The notes beneath the pieces were generated by a model. That model worked only from the letters and a program-made list of their open reading frames with translations. It was not told the origin of the DNA and did no database searches. The translations under genes and the position numbers were made by a program. A stretch of DNA of 64,000 bases from Capitella teleta (taxonomy: Eukaryota > Annelida > Polychaeta > Capitellidae), in contig KB295285.1 in assembly GCA_000328365.1 (NCBI GenBank), positions 108,795 through 172,794 of the forward strand, given 5' to 3'. Shown piece by piece: positions 1-10,390 of this stretch. Position 1 is the first letter of the stretch. Every line of letters starts with the position of its first letter.

Positions 1-38
1 AGCTCAGTTTCCTTCCATCTTCTATGTTTGGAACAGGG

Positions 39-365
39 TCATCTGTTGCAATTTCTGAATGACTCACAAGATTCGGTTATATCTGGCTCATCCACAAACG
101 ACAAGGTACGCCTGATGGGAGACAGAGCGCATCTTTTACGGGGGGTTTTGGGCTTCTTTGGCGACGAAGTCACCGGCAAAAGCAAAGGTGAATGGCAAGA
201 CTGGTCAGAAGAACAAGAAGAAGACGAAAAGCTAAGATGAAGATTAAAGTCTTCAAACTCATCCCCTGCCTCCTTTTCATTCTCCTTACTCGCCTTGTAT
301 CTGGCTTTCTTTGACCGAACAGACTTCAGTGAAGATCCACGTCTCTTTATTCCCCGGGCAAAAAT
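39..365 (-). CDS. Last exon of an unrecognised basic, Ser-rich protein
   Basis: The minus strand has a good splice acceptor (TTTATTGCAG) just above 365, followed by an open frame of 108 codons ending in TGA at 41-39. The exon begins IFARGIKRRGSS. It has a basic cluster (KKARYK), an acidic stretch (EFEDF), a serine run, a bipartite-looking nuclear localisation signal (SPKKPKTPRKR) and SP/TP sites near the end (ALSPIRRTLSF). This composition suggests a nuclear, phosphorylated C-terminal tail, which is inference. I do not recognise the family. The earlier exons would lie at higher coordinates, but I find no convincing partner before about 2.6 kb, so either a long intron separates them or the exon is a relic. 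A plus-strand open frame over the same bases is taken to be its shadow. Confidence 0.45.
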   Translation of the reverse strand: MFARGIKRRGSSLKSVRSKKARYKASKENEKEAGDEFEDFNLHLSFSSSSCSSDQSCHSPLLLPVTSSPKKPKTPRKRCALSPIRRTLSFVDEPDITESCESFRNCNR

Positions 366-2640
366 CTGCAATAAACATACATGCAATGTGCATTTTCATA
401 AATATCAAACTAGAAGAAAATCCTCTTAAATAATACAATTAATGTGTAATCGATATAATTATGTGTCAACCTATTATGTTTGCATGGACATTAAAGCATC
501 TGTTGTTATGCATTCACACATTCAAGCAGCAGATAACCATACTGAGTAACACCAGTGATCACAAACGAGTGAGAAATTATTGTGTCGAATGTCGAATTCA
601 TAATTTCAGTAGAAAGTAACGCTTTACTAATTGAGCTGAATTATACATTATAGCAGACAAACCAAGGGTTGATAATTAGTTGCTGAGATACAGGAAAATG
701 TAGAAATACATACTAAAGAAAAGATAATGAATATTATAAAAACGAGTACATGGGGTTGAGTTTTCAATGTGACCCCAATTACACATATAATCAGCGACAA
801 TGTCAAATTGTCAATGAATATGCAAGTGCAATCATTTGGGTATAATAAAATTGTATGATGATATCAGGATAATAATTTATCAAACCATAATACTATTATC
901 ATGAGATCTTCATACAATCTGTGTATCTAAGTAACTACATTGCTACTGAAAGCATATACATGTACCAGTGCTGCTCAATACAGACATTCTGAGCATTCAG
1001 TCAGGTTCCAAAACGAATGCTCTAATTATCTACCAGAACTATCGTTATGGAAACAAAAAATGATACCAATAAATCAGATCTTGAAAACGAAAAGTAAATA
1101 ACTATCTATGATCTAAGATTTTATCAATAAATTATAATAATATATTATGTGAATTTTTTCTCTGGTATAATAATTTGCGTTCAGTATAATGTTATGTATT
1201 TCAAAATCAAATTTGAATGTTTATCATAATACTTTTGAAAGGCATTTTTCTGTCTTCTTTGGGGTGAGGATGGAGCGATAGCGGCGACTGAGGGGGTGGG
1301 AGCGGTGTCAGATTGCTGCAGGTGTTCGCATAATGTATTCACATCACAGCATCAGATCGCCAGAATATTTATGCCAAACATTTATGACGCGGGAGCATAA
1401 ACCGTGTTGCATAACTCGATATAACCATGGCGCTGATCGGCTTTCGTTCTCAGCTGCTTTTGCCCTAATTAATCCCATCCACAAACAGAGAGGCTCGTCT
1501 AATACAATCGCCGTTCCTTTAATCACGCGTCTACTGAAGAGACCATTCTTGCAATTAACATATTTTAAGAGGCAATCAATTACTCAAGTATTTTATTGGT
1601 CTCTATAAAGCTTCTTGTTCGGTGGTCTCAAAGATTGACTGAACAGAACACCCAAATCACAAATTATACACTTGCTTATCAGCCAGCCAGTATGCTAAGG
1701 CGCTAAAAAGTTATAATTCTTAGAAGCTTAAAATGATATAAATTGAATTACTCGTTTAAGAGTAATAATTATTGTTATAACTTTCAAACATACAACTTGG
1801 TCATGCGTCTCCATCGCAAAACACAAAACCGACTTTGAATAACTATTTGTTTCTTATAATAATTCTTATTAGTATCACAACTTGGACTTTCCAGTCCGCT
1901 TGGTATTCGATGCATGCACTTGATAATTTGTGTTTTCTTGCAATAATACATGTTTGATTGCTTGCCTGCGTAATTTACGGCCACACATAATTGACAATGT
2001 ATGAGCTATGCTGAAAAAAAATAATCTAAGAATGTATCAATATTTTTACATGCATTATATGTCTATTATAAAAAAAAAACAAAAAAACCTGAACATATTT
2101 TATTGAAATGAATTCTAATATCTGATCAGCACACGTGTATGGTATGAGTTAAAACAAATAAATAATGAAGCAATATGCTACAGGTAAGCTTAATATGAAT
2201 AGATAATCAATTAATTATACTTTTAGTGCTGTAATAGTTAATGTATTTGTATGCAATAAATTATTAGTTGGAGTATGATACATTTACAATAATAACACAA
2301 TTGCATTATAATTATACTGAGTGGTCAATCGACGGAAGAATAAAAGACAGAAAAACCATCCGATGGATTGACGGAACTACGTGACGTTATGATATGATCC
2401 TTGTGACATAAAAGGTTTAACCTTCTCTGCTCGAGACTGAAATTTGTAGGGCGACACTGAACAGACATCTGCAGCATTTTCGGGCCCGGGGTCAGACGCG
2501 TAAGTTAGGAGAGGCGAGATTGGAGCGAGAGGCTCAAAAATGGGGGCGAATTACTAGTGCTAATAAAAGCTAATTATGATCGATAAAACGTGAAATTAAG
2601 CATCCTAGGTTGTTGATTCGTGGACATCTCCCACTCATTT
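366..2640. other. AT-rich spacer, no supported gene
   Basis: The stretch is dominated by A/T with short open frames that lack coding character. The longest, on the plus strand at 1333-1608, has no recognisable motif, no clear splice sites and no homologue I can name. It may be a long intron of the gene ending at 39, or intergenic DNA. Confidence 0.6.
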
Positions 2641-2655
2641 AATTAGTAAATTTGT

Positions 2656-3676
2656 CTATTTAGTGATCATAGTTGACATTTTGAGTAGTAAGATAAGGGC
2701 GGGCTTAGAGCATACCCTCTTGTGTAATGGTGGGGTATTTTCTCCTTGAGGCTCTAGGGGCGCCACTTCCCCACAGTCCAATGTATCCCACAGCACCCTA
2801 AGTTCTTCATTTGCAGCCATATAATCTCTGTTTTGACGACGGTCGAGGACTTCAGACCGGATCCGTGCGAGATTCCAGTCGAGTAGGCTGTTTTCCTCGT
2901 GCATCACTTGGATCAAGTCGTAAAAGGTACGGTGGGACTTGCCTCTGGTTTTTAAACGATTGTGCCAACCCTCAATGTCGTTGTTGGTCCGTACTGACAT
3001 CTGATGAACAGACCAACATTCTGGGGCGCGAGGTGGCTTGTGGACGTGGATCCATGTGTTCCCAACATATTGGCTGAACTCAGAGAGACCAGGAATGCTG
3101 CATAGGGAATTTAATCGATTCCATTGACTTGGAATGTTGTTTTGTGGCAACAGGGGCAGTGAGAGAAACTGCCGAAGGATAGTACCCGTGCCCTCGTCTT
3201 TGCAATAGGCTCTGCTAAGCCCCAGGCGCTTCATACGACGTAAGAGAGCTTGACTGAAGTGAAAGTAGCCGCCTTTCAATTTGACCTGAGGAAATAAATT
3301 ATTCTCGCAAAAGCTGTCCACGCAGCGTATTCAAAGTCGAGCATGCCTCTTCGGACGGCAACTGATGCGCCAATCGTTTCTCTTAGTTGATGGAATACTG
3401 CTTTATAGTCCGCAATTCAGCGACTGGACATGATCACGATAAACAGTGGCAACTGCTTGACACATCCATCTCTCTGAACAAAATGGTGAACAGTCAACTG
3501 AATAATAATTTCAGTAACTGAATAATAACTTAATATTTAATAATAATATTCAATAATAATATTTAATAATTTAATAATAAGTAATAATTTCAGTTCAGTC
3601 AAATGGTGAACAGTTGCATAAATGGAGGACTGACAATTTCGAAGGTGCCATCCATGTACCAAGTCTTAGCCTTCTG
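2656..3676 (-). mobile_element. MULE (Mutator-like) transposase relic
   Basis: Read on the minus strand, the region carries the MULE transposase core in order: WYMDGTFEIVSPPFMQLFTI (near 3670-3610), FVQRDGCVKQLPLFIVIMS (near 3470), ADYKAVFHQLR, MLDFEYAAWTAF (near 3340), then FPQVKLKGGYFHFSQ and RTNNDIEGWHNRLKTRGKSH with a trailing FYDLI. These match the D-x-FE-x-A and FHF-type landmarks of animal MULEs. The core is not in one frame: there is a stop and a frame change in the 3320-3440 part, and a 106-bp insertion splits the N-terminal part from the rest. It is therefore inactive. I see no terminal inverted repeats. The longest intact piece is the 221-codon frame at 2656-3321. Confidence 0.8.
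3495..3600. repeat. 106-bp AT-rich insert flanked by a 14-bp direct repeat
   Basis: The 14-mer aaatggtgaacagt occurs at 3481-3494 and again at 3601-3614, exactly bordering a 106-bp tract made of AATAAT-type units with ACTGAA near one end and TTCAGT near the other. The insert falls inside the MULE coding region between PPFMQLFTI and FVQRDG, so it arrived after the transposon. It looks like a small mobile insertion with a target-site duplication, or a duplication with microsatellite growth. Confidence 0.6.
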
Positions 3677-3685
3677 GAGTAGTTA

Positions 3686-3752
3686 CGGTGGGATTCGCCT
3701 CTGGTTTTTAGTCGATTGTGCCAACGGTCAATGACGATGTTGGTCGTTTACA
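3686..3752 (-). repeat. Second MULE fragment (C-terminal motif copy)
   Basis: About 65 bases here resemble 2925-2995 with roughly ten differences. They translate on the minus strand to a diverged copy of the same motif (TNIVIDRWHNRLKTRGESH against RTNNDIEGWHNRLKTRGKSH). The copy lies upstream of the N-terminal part of the first transposase, so the order is scrambled: either a second neighbouring element or a partial tandem duplication. Confidence 0.65.
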
Positions 3753-4093
3753 GTGAACCTTCTCACACAGCTGTGCTGACATGTTCCGGGTTAATAAACA
3801 CAGATCAATAAGGAGACACAATCACACAAAGAGGTAATCAATAAACTATAATAGTAAAACAAATATGTATTTCTTTAAAACTTTTGTCACACAGCCATGC
3901 GGATGAGGAAGCCTTCCTCGCCCTCGATGGTTGAAGAACCAAGGCGTGCGATGGTGTGCAAATGATAATGAGAAATGTGGGGTCTGAACTACCCGATACA
4001 TCTAAAATGATTGCATTACCTACGTATAGTTTTCTCCACTTCCGTTGGGGCACTGGCCTAATTGATGTCTTGTAGATATGCGAGTCACACCAT

Positions 4094-4122
4094 CAGCAAA
4101 GCTAAGCGAAGTTAAGCTTAGC
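4094..4122. other. Short hairpin
   Basis: GCTAAGC and its reverse complement GCTTAGC flank an 8-base loop. No function can be assigned; it is listed only as visible structure. Confidence 0.35.
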
Positions 4123-4422
4123 GTCTCTCAACTTGACACGATGTTTTCTTACCATTCCTCACCAATCGCTTAGGCTGTAGAAAATCTCTTCAGAGATAGT
4201 GTGGATATAGGTCATTTGGGTTATAAGGGAGGTTGAGTGTCATAGATGTAATACACACTGGGGAGTGTGTTGTTGGAAGGTCACACACAGGTCATATTTG
4301 AGCTTGGGAATTATAATTAATACTTTTTGTTATGGTTAATTGCTGTTTACTATTGATTGAAATTGATGCACGTATTTTGATGCATAAAAAATGTATTTTT
4401 AATTTTTGTCTGCTCTCTCCAG

Positions 4423-4739
4423 ATGGATCATGATGATCGCAGAAAGCACCCACGTCATCGGCACGGGCGCATCGTCCATCCCCACCCATTGGGCATCATT
4501 CTCTCGAACTTGCTGCTCGTTTTGCCGACTGGGACGCCACCTGGCTCCTCCTCCTCCTCCTCCTCCTCCTCCAGAACTGGATCCTTGCGCCATCTGCCTC
4601 GGCGCTACACCATCCGTAAAGACCAGCTCTTAACGTAATACATAGCCACTGGCCCCTGCATCGCTACAAACTACTGCTTGGGAAACACGAGATGCCCTTT
4701 CTGCCGGCAAATAATCACTGGCTCATTCTCCCCTGTGTG
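4423..4739 (+). pseudogene. RING-finger-like exon or relic with a proline run
   Basis: A strong acceptor (long pyrimidine tract, then CTCTCCAG) precedes 4423. In one frame the exon reads through nine consecutive prolines, encoded by a CTC/CCT microsatellite at about 4545-4573, into ELDPCAICLG, the first Cys pair of a RING finger. Another frame, ending at a stop near 4739, reads NYCLGNTRCPFCRQII, the last Cys pairs of a RING finger. The two halves are in different frames and a stop follows the first, while the central histidine (PCxH) is not seen. I infer a decayed E3-ligase-like RING gene or one needing a cryptic intron. An AATAAA follows at about 4824. The family call rests on the CxxC and CPFC motifs only. 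Confidence 0.35.
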
Positions 4740-4759
4740 AGAGTGAGCCGCCGGTCTTG

Positions 4760-6560
4760 GGCCCTGTCTGCTGCCAAAAGTTATAACATTACCGAATGTT
4801 GGATGCACTCTATTGTCTGAGACAATAAATAGGGGTGAGTTGTCATCGGTGTGTGCCGGTGCTTCTTTTCAGTAGCGCCGGAGACCAGTGAAGCCTATCA
4901 AATGCCACATAAATATGCGGAATATATGGTCTGCCATACAAAGCTCGCCTATCCTTATGAAAAAAATCGCCTTTCACCAACAATATTATTACAATAAAAA
5001 TCTCATGAATACATCACAAAGCATTCATTCTAATCGTATTTTACGCCAATAATTGTTGACTCTTTTAAAAATATTCCGTTTTCAACTTTTTGTACGAAAG
5101 CAGGGCTGATTTCCAAGAAAGGCGCGAAATTTCAATCCGAGCGACGCGCTGCTAGCGGATGTTTACATTGCGCGATGTTCGCGGCTGCCAGCATTTTTCT
5201 TAGTAAAAGTAGGACGCTTGTGATATGAAAAGAGTTCAGCAGTAAATCTTAAATCCGGATCGGTTGTTGTGGCCCTTTGCGCTGTTGCACGCTACATCAT
5301 GGACGCTGTCACTTTTGTCGGATATTTTGCGTGAAAATTTTAAGGTGATCTGAAATCCTGAAATTTTAATTAGTGTGACTCATTTTGGGCCCCACACGGG
5401 AAATCCACGGGAAATCGGGATTCGCCATAGTACAGGGCTAGCTTTCGGTGTACAATCATAACGTTCATGAAGCCCACTTAGCTGCATTGCACAGATCAGA
5501 AGATGCCGGTCTAATATCTTTCATGATTCGTGCCTAAGCCCACAAGTGTGCCTGAAATATCCGAATACTAGTAAGTTCGTACTTGTTAGATTTCTCAGAG
5601 CCATAGTTCGACTTTGTCGCGATGGTTGTCGAAGAGCCAAATTGCAGTAGACGATGTACTGATCGCCAGGCCAAGAATGTGTCCGAAAGTGTGGGTGGCA
5701 GTACAATGATATGCTGCTTGGAGTTGATGATTAATATAACTTCGAACATTTCACGATGATACAGAGACATCATCAGTCATTATCGTGATACAGATGATGC
5801 ATAAAGCCAATGTCACATTCAGGAGTACTTGATGAAATTATTACGCTTCATTTTGTGTCCTTTGTCTGGTCTTGATAGCACTGTCACGTGCAGTGACGTG
5901 TGTAGTGCATATACATATACTTTGGTCGATAGATAGTGCCTGCAGTCAATCGTTTACTTTTGTGAAAGAGGTTTGGAGTATAATATTAAATGCCGATTGA
6001 GTGCGATATGTTAGCAAGGCGGCAAAAAACGTGCGTGGTACGTTGATAACCCTCATGCACTCGCATTCGCATCAAAACTTGGTCGTCGGCCAATCGTATG
6101 GTGGATCGTGATGTTATGGATTCAATGAGGGACTTTCTGTTCCCTGGATCTGTTGACTGCGTATTCAGCTGACGTTATCACTTAATCAACGATTGACTAT
6201 CGGCACGTGCACCGTATACGATTACAATAAGCCCTGACATAAAGTGAAATACATCGAAAACATGGTGCGCAATTATTTGGGAGATTCGAAATCCAGGGTC
6301 TACACTCGTAAACATCGAGTTAAGAGGGTGAAAACTATTGAGGGTGTTCCGAACTCATGAATGGTAATGTTTCGTGGAGTGACGTCACATCTGGGTCAAT
6401 GTCAATCAAACCGAATTCGAGATATTGCGTATTAATTTCATTTTTCATTTTACTCACGTGACAATAATATTTTTAGCTCATGGGTTATGTCTACAGGGGA
6501 ATTATCTCACTGTTATTTGTCACTCCTCTGGGGGGAAGTGAAAACAATATCCTCCGGCGA
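4760..6560. other. Spacer, no supported gene
   Basis: No open frame with coding character. A locally CpG-richer patch lies at about 5110-5200. The 3' part serves as the upstream region of the ficolin-like gene. Confidence 0.55.
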
Positions 6561-6566
6561 TCGTGC

Positions 6567-6574
6567 CTATAAGA
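6567..6574 (+). promoter_or_regulatory. TATA-like box of the ficolin-like gene
   Basis: CCTATAAGAC lies about 55 bases upstream of the ATG at 6624, a plausible TATA element for a short 5' leader. Confidence 0.5.
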
Positions 6575-6623
6575 CGCCGCACACAAACTGTTGAAGTAAA
6601 CATCACTGAAGGACGACATAACG

Positions 6624-8086
6624 ATGTTGCTACCCACGCTGTCCTGCCTGGTGCTCCTCTTTGCTGGACACTCGCTCGCTTATCCTTCTCAGGCTAATGG
6701 AGGGGTCATTGGAGAAGACGCTTCCAAGTGGTTGGGCAAGATAAAAGTTGGTCAGAGCATCGCAGACGCCATCAACAACATTGCCAGAGTGTTGAGTGAG
6801 TAGAACAACAGTAACACTTACATGTAGTTATTGTAGAGAGGGTTCGTTGTTCCGAGTTGGATAATATTAATATCATTTTTATGAATCAATATTCAATAAC
6901 GCGCAAAATCCGAATGATCTAAAATTAGAGATCTCTTAAACTCGCTTCAAAATTCAATGATAATTTATGTGAATTCTCATACAATCGGAGCAGAATTAAG
7001 TAAACAATACAAGCTACATTGAACATTCAGATTGAACACTGATTTGCATTTCTTTAGTGCCAACACCGACGAACTGCAAGGAACTTCTGAACCAAGGCAA
7101 GACGCACAGCGGAGTCTACTCCATCCAAAGAGACAGGAGCCGTGACATGATGGTCTACTGTGATATGGAGACTGACGGTGGAGGATGGCTGGTAAGTTCT
7201 TCTTAAGTGCATGAGGTTTATAACCCAAACTGAATCGCTTTCCAGGTGTTTCAGAGGCGCAAGGACGGGTCGCAGGATTTCTTTCTCCATTGGGCTGATT
7301 ACGCCGCAGGATTTGGAAATCTAAACAATGAATTCTGGATCGGTAAGCAAGTCGCAACATTTCCCAAATAAACCATTTTATTCCGTTTACAACATCTTCT
7401 ACATCAATTTCCAACAAAAGACCACAGCTAGTATAACATTTTATCCAATTTATCTCCCACCACAAGTTCTACACTCGCATTCATATTAGTGTAATCACCG
7501 ACTCAACATTCGTTTTCATTGCTTGCATCGATCTTGTTGAAAATTCTGAACTAGTTGTGCTTAACTGAAATGCACCCGAATAAAATTTTACTTTACACGA
7601 TTTGATAGGCAACCGAAACCTGCACTTGCTGACCTCCAAACAACCATACGAACTACGGGTTGACCTGAGCGACGGAGAAGGCGAGAGCAGATTTGCCAAG
7701 TACACGACATTCTTCGTCGGTTCAGAAGACGATAAGTTCCCCCTGTCCGTTGATGGCTATTCTGGAACTGCTGGTGACTTCTGTCCTTAACGTTAGAAAC
7801 AGATATTACGGGGATTTATGTTTCAGGAGACAGCATGGCTAGACACCATGGCCATCAATTCAGCACTCGGGATGCAGACAATGATGCTCATTCCACTCTT
7901 AATTGTGCCGATCATTACAAAGGCGGATGGTGGTATGACGACTGCCACAGCGCTAACCTCAACGGCCTCTACCTCAACGGGAATTACACGGCCAAATATT
8001 CGAAGGGCATCAATTGGTATCACTGGAAATTAAGTTGGCGTTACTCTTTCCAGTTCACTGAAATGAAAATGAGGCCATTTGCTTAA
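6624..8086 (+). CDS. Ficolin-like secreted fibrinogen-domain lectin, 5 exons
   Basis: Exons join cleanly at 6624-6795, 7058-7191, 7246-7342, 7609-7773 and 7827-8086 with GT-AG sites, giving 275 residues. Residues 1-20 are a signal peptide ([20 protein letters not shown]). A short linker follows, with no collagen repeat, and residues about 60-275 form one fibrinogen-related domain. It opens with [16 protein letters not shown], contains [17 protein letters not shown], and has the calcium-site and C-terminal landmarks [17 protein letters not shown] and C-x4-NLNGLY, ending MKMRPFA. The four domain cysteines are present. Such proteins (ficolins, tachylectins, FIBCD1) bind acetylated sugars and act extracellularly, often in innate recognition; sugar binding here is inferred. 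An AATAAA follows at 8192. The start was chosen for the signal peptide and its position behind a TATA box. Confidence 0.9.
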
Positions 8087-8191
8087 TTTCTGCTCAATAT
8101 TTTTGTTTAATCAAAACTTACACATAACATGCATGTATATCTGGATACATTTTCCCTTTCTGATCTGTTATAGTGGACGATATAATGTTTC

Positions 8192-8197
8192 AATAAA
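8192..8197 (+). terminator. Polyadenylation signal of the ficolin-like gene
   Basis: AATAAA about 105 bases after the stop codon at 8086, in the right orientation. Confidence 0.6.
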
Positions 8198-8199
8198 TC

Positions 8200-10390
8200 T
8201 GTACCATGCATTTTTTACTCTTTATGAATAAGAATAATATTTATTGCAGCATCAAATTAAAAGATGTAATATACAAATACAAATAAAACAGATATATACA
8301 GCGTTGCAAATGATTAGGAGACTTAAAAGCCTATGTGCACCGAATTGATCTTTTTTCATCATAATTTGTGAGCGTGTAAACTGAACAGTATAAGGACAAG
8401 AGAACAAAGATTGAAAATTTTGGAATTTCTTTTTTTCTTTTCTAATGCATGTATATTTATCTAATGACCACTCATTAATCACCATTACCTACTCAGCAGA
8501 TCACCCACATATATATATTAACGGAGATTAACGGAGAGGAAAAACTCATACATTTCACTCATTGATGCAAGAATCGTTATACTGAGTTCGAGCACTGGCG
8601 ACTTTCGGATTACACCCAGGGGACCAACGAGTCCGTTATATAACCGATGATTCAGGAATGATTGTCGGTTACATCTCGTGGAGCTACTCTGGATCCTAAT
8701 ATAACAGGATCAAAGAGTAAACACATGCTAAATACATTCAAACATTATTACGAACATTCAGGGGCCATGAAAATCAGTTCGCTGTGTCGGGAGTTCTATG
8801 TTATGTGCGGAGAACTCCAATTTCTCGAATCTCGGGAAATACGGAAATTATTCATGCAGTTGCGATTCACCATCAGCGTAGTAGTATCCTCTCTAACGAT
8901 CAAAATTAAGCTAATCCAATTGTAATACTGGTGAGAACATTTCATAAATTATATGCTAGCACGGACATTAAATCAAGGATTCAAGCGTTAGTTGTTTAAA
9001 ACTTCAAGTTTATGAACTTCATAGTAACTGAGATCCGGGTGACGAGGTTGGCTGTTTTTTAGGTAATTCTGACTGTTTTGGTTTTTGTGGTTGAACTACA
9101 CCTCATAATTATATAGTGACCCAATAGGGACCCCTAGTAAGACGAATTAGTTCATCGACTCCGGGTCATCATTAATCCGACCAGAAGCACAGGGAAAGAA
9201 CTTTGATTAATAAGAACCGACTGTAATTGCTCATAACAAAATTATATTTGTGTATCCATTATAGCCAGAGAATAATGTAATCAGTACGAATCAATATGCT
9301 TTTGCATATTCATTTTATTATTCCTCGTGGCCATATTTCGAGTCAAACATTCTTAGCCCCTTTTTGGAGTGACGTGGGACACGTGCTTATCACAGATGTC
9401 AAAAACAAGAAAGGGGAAAAATTGAATTATGAATTATAAATGGGCCTCAGTGACTTATTTGTATTAACTAAATGTTAAATACGAAGTAGACTTCACGTGA
9501 AACCACTTTCAATCAAAGGCAAAAAACCCCGAAATGATGTCTTTGGTTCATTAAAACTTCTTTGTAAACAATAAATATCATCGATCCATTGAAATAGCTG
9601 CCATGCTTTATTCAAATCTGTGGATCCAGGATACTCACTATGGACGTTCTTGATGCTGCGCTTCTGAAGGGCTGATTATCGGGACCGACGCGCGCGGTGC
9701 GCGATTGATTCATTATTTTATTAGCACTGCTGGGATTACCGAGCATCGCACGCTTTAAAAGCCGGGTCGCCTTGAGGCAAATAATTATGTGAACCCAACC
9801 GATTGGGAGAATTAGAACCACTGTATATCCGCTGTTTGTGGCTTTTTAATACCTTGAAAATGATGTCATTGAGTTAGAAGGACAAATTACAGAGTGTGCA
9901 TTTCGAAAAATTGGCCCGATATCAGTCATTGGTGTTGATCTTTAAACTAATTCGTTAACAAATTGTCATCATATATATTCTTTAGAAATGTCGACCGTTT
10001 TTAATTTGCAAATTCTATGTGTAATTAAATTGAGAGATCTGGGCTTCTATTGGCCAAAATGTGGCCCACTATCAATTATCAAGTTAATTATCAAAAAATC
10101 ATGATCAAACGTCACTTTCAATCAGTTTTTTTTTCTTCTTCTTCTCTGGACTGGATGAACATCAAATTATAGAAAAGTAGTAAAATCGTAAAATTTGATT
10201 GAACAGTTAATTCTTCTCTGTGGTGAGAAGCTATCCCATGATGCCTCGCACTGTGCATGGTATTACAACCAAGTCTCACAGAGCGTGTGTGCTTTCACTG
10301 TATGCGTAGCCGCGTGGCATCTGGACCTGTGTACCACTTACTCTCTCTACCAGGTGCTGCAGACCTTAAACCGAATCATTTCAGCCACTG
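8200..10390. other. Spacer, no supported gene
   Basis: AT-rich DNA with short meaningless frames on both strands. A small GC island with CGCGCGCGGTGCGCG sits near 9690. No recognisable element was found. Confidence 0.55.

Noticed and set aside
1333-1608. 91-codon plus-strand frame
   Set aside because: No known motif, no splice context, and composition similar to the surrounding spacer.
4094-4122. Resemblance of AGCTAAGC to part of 5S rRNA
   Set aside because: Only a few bases match and the rest of the 5S internal control region is missing.
4399-4593. Minus-strand glycine-run frame opposite the RING-like exon
   Set aside because: The run is simply the complement of the CTC microsatellite, and the acceptor and Cys motifs favour the plus strand.
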